Positions 6,334 through 11,690 of a DNA stretch of 12,631 nucleotides are shown in pieces. The DNA comes from CAYMMX01 sp964391675 (GTDB lineage Bacteria; Cyanobacteriota; Vampirovibrionia; Gastranaerophilales; Gastranaerophilaceae): positions 1-12,631 of the forward strand of contig CAYMMX010000018.1 in assembly GCA_964391675.1 (NCBI GenBank), written 5' to 3'. Every line of letters begins with the position of its first letter. Position 1 is the first letter of the stretch. Position numbers and translations under genes: made by a program. Under the pieces are notes generated by a model. It saw nothing but the letters and a program-made list of their open reading frames with translations, was not told where the DNA came from and did no database searches.

Positions 6334-6907
6334 GACTTTTGATGATTGTATTGCTATTTTTTGGGATACAGATGCTTTAAATCGAGTTTTTGTTAATCAA
6401 GAAGTTCTCAAATTTTTACTTACATCACTTGCTAATAAAGTTTGTATTTTACCAGTTCCGATATGTTTAGAATTTTATAATTCAAAAGACGGAATGGAGA
6501 AATTAATCATAAAAAGAATGTTCATAAAAGACAACGAATTTTTCTTCAAAAGGATGTCCTTAAAAAAAGAAGAGCTTTCTAGTCAGATAGAGGATAAAAT
6601 TATAGAGCTTAAAAAAATGTATGTTGGGCTTTCTCTTCCAGGGAATCCGAGTTATCAAGATTTATACTTGCAGGCACAGGCTGTCTTAATTGGTGGGAAA
6701 ATTTCAATACTAACTGGAAATATAAAGGATTTCAATTCGAGCATATTTCAGATTGATGCTATGGTGGACTTTGAATGTAAGAAAAAGACTGGAGAAAGAG
6801 TGCGGCTTTATTTCGTGAGTATTAATGAAAAGAATTATAATGAACTTATATCTGAATACAACACCATGGAAAAGGAAGCGATTGCTAGATTGTCAAAAGG
6901 AGAGTAG
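6314..6907 (+). CDS. PIN-domain protein, putative VapC-like ribonuclease toxin
   Basis: The product is 197 residues with PIN-fold features: an acidic residue after the first strand (FWDTDALNRVF, D18/D20), a Glu after the second (PICLEFY, E53), an Asp at the start of a helix (YQDLYLQAQAVLIGG, D116), and the closing TGNIKDF (D139). These four acids would form the Mg2+ site of a single-strand ribonuclease. Classical VapC toxins are about 130-140 residues; the extra length here is a charged helical insert (about 60-105) and a C-terminal extension (about 150-197). The gene overlaps the small upstream gene by 20 nt under one promoter, the usual toxin-antitoxin layout. A housekeeping or effector PIN nuclease is the main alternative. 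Confidence 0.78.
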   Translation: MKILTDKTFDDCIAIFWDTDALNRVFVNQEVLKFLLTSLANKVCILPVPICLEFYNSKDGMEKLIIKRMFIKDNEFFFKRMSLKKEELSSQIEDKIIELKKMYVGLSLPGNPSYQDLYLQAQAVLIGGKISILTGNIKDFNSSIFQIDAMVDFECKKKTGERVRLYFVSINEKNYNELISEYNTMEKEAIARLSKGE

Positions 6908-6967
6908 ATACAAGAATATATACGATTAATAAGAAAAAAAATCTAGCTTAAATGGCTTTTCCTATTG

Positions 6968-8248
6968 ATGAAATATTCTTCTAAAACGAGTATAATCCAA
7001 GGTCTAATGAAATCTAATACGCTAAACAAGTTGACTGCCTTTTGTAAAAGTCTGATACCTATTAAAAATGATACAGTCTTGGCAGTTCTTTTGAAAATTT
7101 TCACAATCGTATTAGTTCTCGCTATCACAATTTTCCTTTTTCCTATTACAATTTCGCTCTTAATTATTCTGTTAATTAAAGATTCAAAATTTAAGAACGA
7201 ATTTTTCCAAAATGGAATGATAGTTTTTGTTGCAATTCTGGGAATAATCTTTTCTTTTGTGTATTGGACCAGAGATGTCGATACAAATGTACAAGAAGAG
7301 ATATCTTCCTTTAAAAATTTTGTGCAAACAGAAGAAGATATCTCTGACTTACTGAATGAAACAAAGTCAATAATTAAGGAGTTTAATGAAAACTTAACGA
7401 TAGCTTCTAATTACAATATAGATATTTCCAAGTATAAGGATGTAGATGTACTTGGTGTTACTGATGATGCCTCTACAGATGAAATCGAAGGTGTTTATAA
7501 CCAAATCAATCTATTGAATGAGGAATTAGAAACAGCGATTAAAGAGGCTCAATCCAAAACTTATAAGGTTGTAGAAGTGGTAGACGGAGATACAATCAAG
7601 ATTATATATAATGGAGTTAAAACATCTGTAAGGTTAATAGGGATTGATACTCCAGAGACTGTTGACCCAAGAAAACCGGTTCAGTGTTTTGGAAAAGAAG
7701 CTTCTGCGAAAATGAAATCTCTTGTAGATGGAAAAGAAGTAAACATAATGTTCGATTACACTCAGGGTACTAAAGATAAATATAGTAGATTACTTCTATA
7801 TGTTTGGGTAGGCGATACTTTTGTTAATGAATTAATGATTAAACAAGGTTATGCGCATGAATATACCTACTCTACCCCATATAAATACCAAACTAAATTT
7901 AAAGAAGCACAGGAGCTGGCAGAGAGTTCTGAGAATGGGCTTTGGGGTGACATATGTGCTTGTGAAAAGAAAGAATTGAGTAGAAAATGTACTTCTTGTA
8001 AAACAAGTACAGTTACTTATCAAAAATGGGATTGCTCTACGTATTCTGAAAAAATTACTGATAGCAAATGCACTAGTAGTTGTAGTGTATCTACTGTAAA
8101 GACATCTCCCAGTTATATTTGTAATTGCAGTAAAACATGTCCACAAATGAGTAGTTGCGAGGAAGCACAATATCAGTTAAAAGTGTGTGGTTGTTCAGCG
8201 AGAGATGCTGATAAGGATGGCTTAGCTTGTGATTTAGATTGTCAATAA
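6968..8248 (+). CDS. Membrane-anchored thermonuclease (SNase) with Cys-rich linker and Excalibur domain
   Basis: From ATG 6968 the product has 426 residues. The hydrophobic region at about 37-71 can hold two helices and 83-101 a third. The Lys-rich loop between them (KDSKFKN) favours three spans, with the C-terminal part outside. Residues 105-195 are helical. The nuclease domain (about 199-328) has every catalytic element of staphylococcal nuclease: VVDGDTIK, VRLIGIDTPET (Arg, Asp, Thr, Glu) and YSRLLLYV (second Arg). A region with about 12 Cys follows (330-392). It ends in an Excalibur calcium-binding motif: SCEEAQYQLKVCGC, then DADKDGLACD. It probably degrades external DNA or RNA at the cell surface, useful for nucleotide salvage or host interaction in an epibiont; that role is inference. 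A TTG directly before the ATG is the only alternative start. No Shine-Dalgarno sequence is visible. Confidence 0.88.
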   Translation: MKYSSKTSIIQGLMKSNTLNKLTAFCKSLIPIKNDTVLAVLLKIFTIVLVLAITIFLFPITISLLIILLIKDSKFKNEFFQNGMIVFVAILGIIFSFVYWTRDVDTNVQEEISSFKNFVQTEEDISDLLNETKSIIKEFNENLTIASNYNIDISKYKDVDVLGVTDDASTDEIEGVYNQINLLNEELETAIKEAQSKTYKVVEVVDGDTIKIIYNGVKTSVRLIGIDTPETVDPRKPVQCFGKEASAKMKSLVDGKEVNIMFDYTQGTKDKYSRLLLYVWVGDTFVNELMIKQGYAHEYTYSTPYKYQTKFKEAQELAESSENGLWGDICACEKKELSRKCTSCKTSTVTYQKWDCSTYSEKITDSKCTSSCSVSTVKTSPSYICNCSKTCPQMSSCEEAQYQLKVCGCSARDADKDGLACDLDCQ

Positions 8249-8304
8249 AGGGGACTCTGAAATAATTGGAAGAGGTATAACTATAAAAATGGAGTTAAAG
8301 GTAT

Positions 8305-8310
8305 TATAAT
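8305..8310 (+). promoter_or_regulatory. -10 box for the four-Cys protein gene 8343-8687
   Basis: A perfect TATAAT lies 32 nt before ATG 8343, with no good -35. The leader is AT-rich and contains the Shine-Dalgarno-like AGGA (8334-8337), 5 nt before the ATG. Confidence 0.4.
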
Positions 8311-8342
8311 TATGAGTAAAGATAATTTATTATAGGATAAGT

Positions 8343-8687
8343 ATGAAAAAATCTATATTACTTGCAATATTGTTTCTAATAATTGTAATTGCTGTAATTA
8401 TCGGAATGGATAAGAATGAAAAAGATAAGACTGAGTTAGAAAACCTTCTTGCTTCTGCTTGTAAAAAGGTTGCAGCAAAAGAAGTTTCAGATTATTGGAA
8501 TAGGACCTGTGAGGTAAATGGAAAAAATGAAGATTGCAGTTTGGATGTTGAGGTAGCTTCTGAGATTAATGCTTCAGCAGAAATGTATTATCAGAAATGT
8601 TTAGTCTCATATAGAGCTGATGAAGATTCATATAACAGGGATTTCCTTTCTTGGGTAATAAATGAATCTGAGGTGTCAATTTATTAA
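8343..8687 (+). CDS. Membrane-anchored four-Cys exported protein (paralogue of 5124-5513)
   Basis: The product is 114 residues. A single N-terminal membrane helix (about 4-21, SILLAILFLIIVIAVIIG) follows two Lys, so the rest should lie outside the membrane. The outer part is acidic and carries four Cys in the order ACKKVAAKEVSDYWNRTCE, NEDCSL, YQKCLVSYR, matching the C-terminal half of the protein at 5124-5513. The long spacer helix of that paralogue is missing here. AGGA 5 nt before the ATG is one of the few clear ribosome-binding sites in this window. The gene follows the nuclease gene by 94 nt and has its own TATAAT, so it may be transcribed separately. The family is not recognised; disulphide-bonded surface protein is the best description. 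Confidence 0.75.
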   Translation: MKKSILLAILFLIIVIAVIIGMDKNEKDKTELENLLASACKKVAAKEVSDYWNRTCEVNGKNEDCSLDVEVASEINASAEMYYQKCLVSYRADEDSYNRDFLSWVINESEVSIY

Positions 8688-8798
8688 GTCAACCACTTGT
8701 TGAACCTGTCCTTTTGGTCTGCTGATTTTACTCAAATTGGGCAAGAAAAAAGAAACAACCTTTTTGTGATTGAAATACACGCATCGTAATCAAATAGA

Positions 8799-8835
8799 TA
8801 AGAGTGTAAGGCTTTCCACATGGTTCTGACTCTTA
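8799..8835. repeat. 7-bp inverted repeat with DnaA-box-like loop
   Basis: TAAGAGT (8799-8805) and ACTCTTA (8829-8835) pair perfectly. The 23-nt loop contains CTTTCCACA (8812-8820), which matches TTWTNCACA at eight of nine positions. Confidence 0.5.
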
Positions 8836-8861
8836 AAAATCAACCTTTTTCTTTTAGGAGG

Positions 8862-8870
8862 GTATCCACA
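8862..8870 (+). promoter_or_regulatory. DnaA-box-like sequence
   Basis: GTATCCACA differs from the consensus TTATCCACA only at the first base. A second similar site lies 50 bp upstream (8812-8820). Two sites in AT-rich DNA are weak evidence for an origin, so this is recorded as a candidate only. Confidence 0.3.
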
Positions 8871-8905
8871 GCTGGGGGTCATGATATATAAAACATATAC
8901 TATTA

Positions 8906-8964
8906 AATTATGGATATCACCTCATGTTCTTTTAAGTAAGGCTAATTTGTGATATATCATAATT
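8906..8964. repeat. Near-perfect 15-bp inverted repeat with 28-nt loop
   Basis: AATTATGGATATCAC (8906-8920) and GTGATATATCATAATT (8949-8964) are complementary except for one interruption (G against AT). An overlapping arm, ATGATATAT (8881-8889), can also pair with 8952-8960, so two alternative hairpins are possible. No T-tract follows, so it is not a standard terminator. Confidence 0.55.
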
Positions 8965-9121
8965 ACTACAAAGGATATGTCCTGCCAAAGGAGTGTCTTG
9001 AAATAATGATTGTAATACCTCTGGGTGTTATGTATTCGGAATTTTCAAACCTCCATTTTTTCTAAATTGTTTTTTTCTTGATACAAACCCAAGAGGACAT
9101 TTAATATGTTTTATTGGGAAT

Positions 9122-9325
9122 TTGAATCGCACGAGAACAAACAAAACAAAAAAGAGTAAGAGAAGTCTTTGGGAAGAAAAAGTAGGAAACACCATTCCTA
9201 TTTCAAATCTTCCAGTCTTAATTCGTACGGTTGCAGAATTAAATAAACAGAAAAACTCGATGGTAAAAAGGGATAACAAAGGGAGGGTACTTTTCCAAGA
9301 TAGAGATGGATATTATATAATGTAA
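9122..9325 (+). CDS. Small basic protein upstream of the recombinase
   Basis: The reading frame ends at TAA 9323-9325, one base before the recombinase ATG. No ATG is available near the N-terminus. TTG 9122 gives 67 residues: a very basic start (NRTRTNKTKKSKRS), then SLWEEKVGNTIPISNLPVLI, a helix (TVAELNKQKN), and a C-terminus with KGRVLFQDRDGYYIM. The frame is open further upstream without an ATG start, so the true start is uncertain. The tight spacing to the recombinase, the basic N-terminus and the small size suggest an accessory DNA-binding protein, for example a recombination directionality factor, but no named family is recognised. Confidence 0.55.
   Translation: MNRTRTNKTKKSKRSLWEEKVGNTIPISNLPVLIRTVAELNKQKNSMVKRDNKGRVLFQDRDGYYIM
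9316..9321 (+). promoter_or_regulatory. -10-like TATAAT just upstream of the recombinase start
   Basis: TATAAT lies 5 nt before ATG 9327, within the last codons of the small upstream gene (GYYIM). If active it would give a leaderless or nearly leaderless recombinase mRNA. No good -35 is present, and the match may simply reflect the Tyr-Ile-Met codons. Confidence 0.3.
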
Positions 9326-9326
9326 T

Positions 9327-10967
9327 ATGCAAAATCAAACTTCTGACATACAGGGTAGCTATGACAAGGAAGCACTTAGAAAATATTCTCAGGCATTTGT
9401 ATTGAAAAAGAGGAAAAATAAATCTGAAAAACAGTTAGAGGAGACTAAAAAACTTTATGTTATATATGCTAGGAAATCGACAGAAGATGACCAAAGGCAA
9501 GTTCAATCAATAGAAGACCAAATAGAACATTGTAAAAAGTTCGCAATGGATAATAATCTTGAGGTTGTTGAGATTATTAGAGAGGAAAAAAGTGCAAAAA
9601 TAGCAGGTAAAAGAACTGAATTTCAAAAGGTGTTGGATACTATTCAAATGGGAAATTTTTATAATAGCATCATAGCTTGGCATCCTGATAGACTCTCTCG
9701 AAATATGAAAGAATCAGGTGAGATACTTGATATGCTAGATAATGATGTGATAGTTGATTTAAAGTTTTCTTCATACACTTTCAATAACGATACTGCTGGT
9801 AAGATGACACTCAGTATCCTTTTTGCCATGGCAAAGGAATTTTCTGACAAATTATCTGATGACACAAAGCGCGGTATACATAAAACAGTCAAAGAAGGTA
9901 AGTATTGTGGTTCTGATAAGAGAGGTTATTATAAATCAAGAGATGGATACTTTCGAGAGGATAAGGATACTTTTGATTTGTATTCTCAAGCCTGGAAAGA
10001 TTATCTTAAAGGAGAATCTCAAAAACAGATTATTGAAAAATTAAAACTTCATAGTGAGAATGTTAACAGAAATTCATTGTCTAACTTTTTCAAAGACCCC
10101 TTCTATGCTGGTTATTATTGTTATGGTGACTTGGTAGTAGATATGTCAGTAGACCCTAAATTCAAGCCAATGGTAAGCCCTAGTGACTTCCTAACGGCTC
10201 AAAAGGTAAATAATGGTTGTTCTAGTGGTTGGAAAAAATCGGAAGAATTCAGACCCTTTGGTGAATTTGTAATATGTGGTGATTGTGGTAACAAAATGAC
10301 TCCTGGAGTGAGTAAAGGAAAAGGAGGAAGCTATCTAGGAATTACTTGCGGAAATAGTAAATGTAAAGAAAGAAGGCAAATAAAGGGTCTCAAGCCTCTC
10401 TCTAATACAATAAGAGGTAATGTTATTCTTGATTTTGTATATGATTTCTTCGAAAATGAACTAAAGATTGATAGAAAAACATATGACAAAACTAAAGAAA
10501 AATATCTGGATAGTAAAAATACGTTGATAAAAAGCAATAAAGAGGAATTAAGACTTTGGAAAATGAAACTTTTCAAGTTGGAAGAACAAGAAAAGAAAAT
10601 CACAAATAGACTTATTGATGAAAAGAATCAAAATGTTGCTGATAAATTATCGAATGATTGCAAAATTATTATTAATCAGAGAAGAGCTTTGAAAAAAGAG
10701 ATAGAAGAATTGGATTCTCAAAATAAAACATATGAAGCCGAAGCGATGGCTGATTTCCCCGAATATGATACATTCCTGAACTTCTTTAATAACATTGTTA
10801 CATCAATACAAAACACTAATGACACATACTTAATAGACCGATTGGTTAAATTGGTCTTTCTGAACATAACAGTTAGTGATAAAAAAGTGCTTAGCTATGA
10901 GCTTCATGAACCATTTAAATCCTATGAAAGTCTCAAATTCTTACATGGGGTGGAAGAAGGGACTTGA
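9327..10967 (+). CDS. Large serine recombinase (integrase) whose 3' end reads into tRNA-His
   Basis: The product is 546 residues. After a basic 40-residue extension, the resolvase domain (about 43-190) has KLYVIYARKST with catalytic Ser51 and Arg49, QSIEDQIE, and WHPDRLSRN (Asp121, Arg122, Arg125). The recombinase domain follows (about 195-300), with KDPFYAGYYCYGD. A zinc ribbon uses Cys317, Cys320, Cys341 and Cys346 (ICGDCGNKM, TCGNSKC). A charged coiled coil spans about 385-470 and a short C-terminal part completes it. This is the full large-serine-integrase layout, intact and probably active. The final residues HGVEEGT and the TGA stop are antisense to the tRNA-His acceptor and T arms, showing that the coding end overlaps the attachment site. 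After excision the C-terminus would change. The style of the resolvase domain resembles recombinases of candidate-phyla bacteria; that is an impression from family knowledge. Confidence 0.92.
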   Translation: MQNQTSDIQGSYDKEALRKYSQAFVLKKRKNKSEKQLEETKKLYVIYARKSTEDDQRQVQSIEDQIEHCKKFAMDNNLEVVEIIREEKSAKIAGKRTEFQKVLDTIQMGNFYNSIIAWHPDRLSRNMKESGEILDMLDNDVIVDLKFSSYTFNNDTAGKMTLSILFAMAKEFSDKLSDDTKRGIHKTVKEGKYCGSDKRGYYKSRDGYFREDKDTFDLYSQAWKDYLKGESQKQIIEKLKLHSENVNRNSLSNFFKDPFYAGYYCYGDLVVDMSVDPKFKPMVSPSDFLTAQKVNNGCSSGWKKSEEFRPFGEFVICGDCGNKMTPGVSKGKGGSYLGITCGNSKCKERRQIKGLKPLSNTIRGNVILDFVYDFFENELKIDRKTYDKTKEKYLDSKNTLIKSNKEELRLWKMKLFKLEEQEKKITNRLIDEKNQNVADKLSNDCKIIINQRRALKKEIEELDSQNKTYEAEAMADFPEYDTFLNFFNNIVTSIQNTNDTYLIDRLVKLVFLNITVSDKKVLSYELHEPFKSYESLKFLHGVEEGT

Positions 10968-11023
10968 ACCCTCAACCCTCGGTACCACAAACCGATGCTC
11001 TAACCAATTGAGCTACATCCACC
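10946..11023 (-). tRNA. tRNA-His (anticodon GTG), CCA encoded
   Basis: The minus strand folds into a full cloverleaf. The anticodon stem TCGGT/ACCGA carries loop TTGTGGT, giving anticodon GTG. The T arm is GAGGG-TTCAAGT-CCCTT. The acceptor GTGGATG pairs with CTTCCAC with one T-T mismatch. An extra 5' G (position -1, complement of 11023) pairs with the discriminator C (10949), the hallmark of tRNA-His. The CCA end is encoded (10948-10946). The last 22 bases of the serine recombinase gene overlap its 3' end. Confidence 0.95.
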
Positions 11024-11035
11024 ATATCAACCACT

Positions 11036-11044
11036 ATTATATCA
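11036..11044 (-). promoter_or_regulatory. Extended -10 promoter of tRNA-His
   Basis: TGATATAAT on the minus strand (TATAAT complement of 11036-11041) lies 12 nt before the tRNA 5' end. TTGTAG is 17 nt upstream and overlaps the Val-Val codons at the end of the 11048-11350 gene. Confidence 0.65.
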
Positions 11045-11047
11045 ATA

Positions 11048-11350
11048 CTATTTAACTACTACAAACCAATGTACAACATTCTTACTAACAACCAATATCT
11101 GTATATTCTTAAACACATCTGGATACAAACAATTATCACTCTCCAATATCTTGTATTCCCCACCCTCTGCTACTACATCCCTATCTGGTTCTACATCTGA
11201 AATACCATGATAATATACAACCCTGTTATACCCCTTTATAAAAAGCTCAAAACGAATAGTATTTAATATCCCCTCTGAAACCTTCTTGAAAACAGGATCA
11301 CTACTATCCACATCAACTAAATTCTCTTCTACTGTATCCCTTGGTTCCAT
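11048..11350 (-). CDS. Small unknown protein, tandem paralogue B
   Basis: From ATG 11348-11350 the product has 100 residues, is acidic at the N-terminus, and has no signal peptide or membrane helix. Its second half reads VYYHGISDVEPDRD, a variable stretch, SDNCLYPDVFKNIQI, then HWFVVVK at the C-terminus. The next gene upstream (11361-11675) has the same motifs in the same order, so the two are tandem duplicates. The alternation of hydrophobic residues suggests a small beta-sheet domain; the single Cys is conserved between the copies. A start further upstream (11383) would overlap the neighbouring gene. TATAAT lies 9 nt before the chosen ATG. The family is unknown. Confidence 0.7.
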   Translation of the reverse strand: MEPRDTVEENLVDVDSSDPVFKKVSEGILNTIRFELFIKGYNRVVYYHGISDVEPDRDVVAEGGEYKILESDNCLYPDVFKNIQILVVSKNVVHWFVVVK

Positions 11351-11359
11351 AATGAAGCG

Positions 11360-11365
11360 ATTATA
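11360..11365 (-). promoter_or_regulatory. -10 box overlapping the stop codon of paralogue A
   Basis: On the minus strand TATAAT (complement of 11360-11365) includes the TAA stop of the 11361-11675 gene and lies 9 nt before ATG 11350. A -35-like TTGGTT lies 17 nt upstream within its His-Trp-Phe codons. Confidence 0.4.
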
Positions 11366-11675
11366 CATTCTTAACAACAACAAACCAATGTATAACCCTA
11401 TCCTTAGCTACATACACCATTACATTTGTATACCTCTCTGGATACACACAATTATCTGCAACACACACCTTGTACCTATGACCATTACTCACACCCTTAA
11501 TATTCGGTTCCTCATCTGAAATACCATAGTAATTAATAGGTGCTTCAAACTCCCCATACCAAATCTCTTCCCTAATTCTTACCTTAATTTCATTAGAATC
11601 ATCAACATACAGATCACTACTACGATCCATATCATTCAAAACCACAGGTTTTCTCATCAACTCAAAACTCTCCAT
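11361..11675 (-). CDS. Small unknown protein, tandem paralogue A
   Basis: The product is 104 residues, starting MESFELMRKPVVLNDMDRSS. The N-terminal 40 residues are acidic and differ from the paralogue. The second half, NYYGISDEEPNIKG ... ADNCVYPERYTNVMVYV ... HWFVVVKNV, aligns closely with the protein at 11048-11350. It is a soluble protein of unknown fold, probably beta-rich. TATAAT (complement of 11685-11690) lies 9 nt before the ATG. The coding strand is rich in G and T, unlike the A-rich genes of the element and unlike the next gene upstream. Confidence 0.72.
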   Translation of the reverse strand: MESFELMRKPVVLNDMDRSSDLYVDDSNEIKVRIREEIWYGEFEAPINYYGISDEEPNIKGVSNGHRYKVCVADNCVYPERYTNVMVYVAKDRVIHWFVVVKNV

Positions 11676-11684
11676 AGGAAAAGC

Positions 11685-11690
11685 ATTATA
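11685..11690 (-). promoter_or_regulatory. -10 box 9 nt before paralogue A
   Basis: TATAAT on the minus strand directly follows the TAG stop of the 11691-12395 gene and lies 9 nt from ATG 11675. TTCAAA is 18 nt upstream. The position implies a leader of only a few nucleotides. Confidence 0.45.

Larger units (their letters stand above)
8688..9121. other. 434-nt non-coding region with inverted repeats and DnaA-box-like sites
   Basis: No convincing gene is seen on either strand here. The stretch holds several structured elements: TCAAC-5-GTTGA at 8689-8703, a perfect 7-bp inverted repeat at 8799-8805/8829-8835, two DnaA-box-like sequences (8812-8820 and 8862-8870), a near-perfect 15-bp inverted repeat (8906-8920/8949-8964), and a split inverted repeat (9022-9035/9081-9091). 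CAACCTTTTT occurs twice (8756 and 8841). It lies directly upstream of the integration module, so it could be a control region or replication or transfer region of the element. Confidence 0.45.
1..10970. mobile_element. Integrated element inserted at tRNA-His (right boundary seen, left boundary not identified)
   Basis: A large serine integrase gene ends inside the 3' part of a tRNA gene, the standard appearance of an element integrated at a tRNA. Everything to its left in the window is accessory-type cargo (a TA-like pair, unknown cassette, exported Cys-rich proteins), with no housekeeping gene. The left boundary is either outside the window or at the degenerate repeat 5987-6005. Confidence 0.45.

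Noticed and set aside
9028..9279. Minus-strand reading frame opposite the small basic gene
   Set aside because: Low-complexity Phe/Leu-rich shadow frame without a ribosome-binding site; it overlaps the better plus-strand gene next to the integrase.
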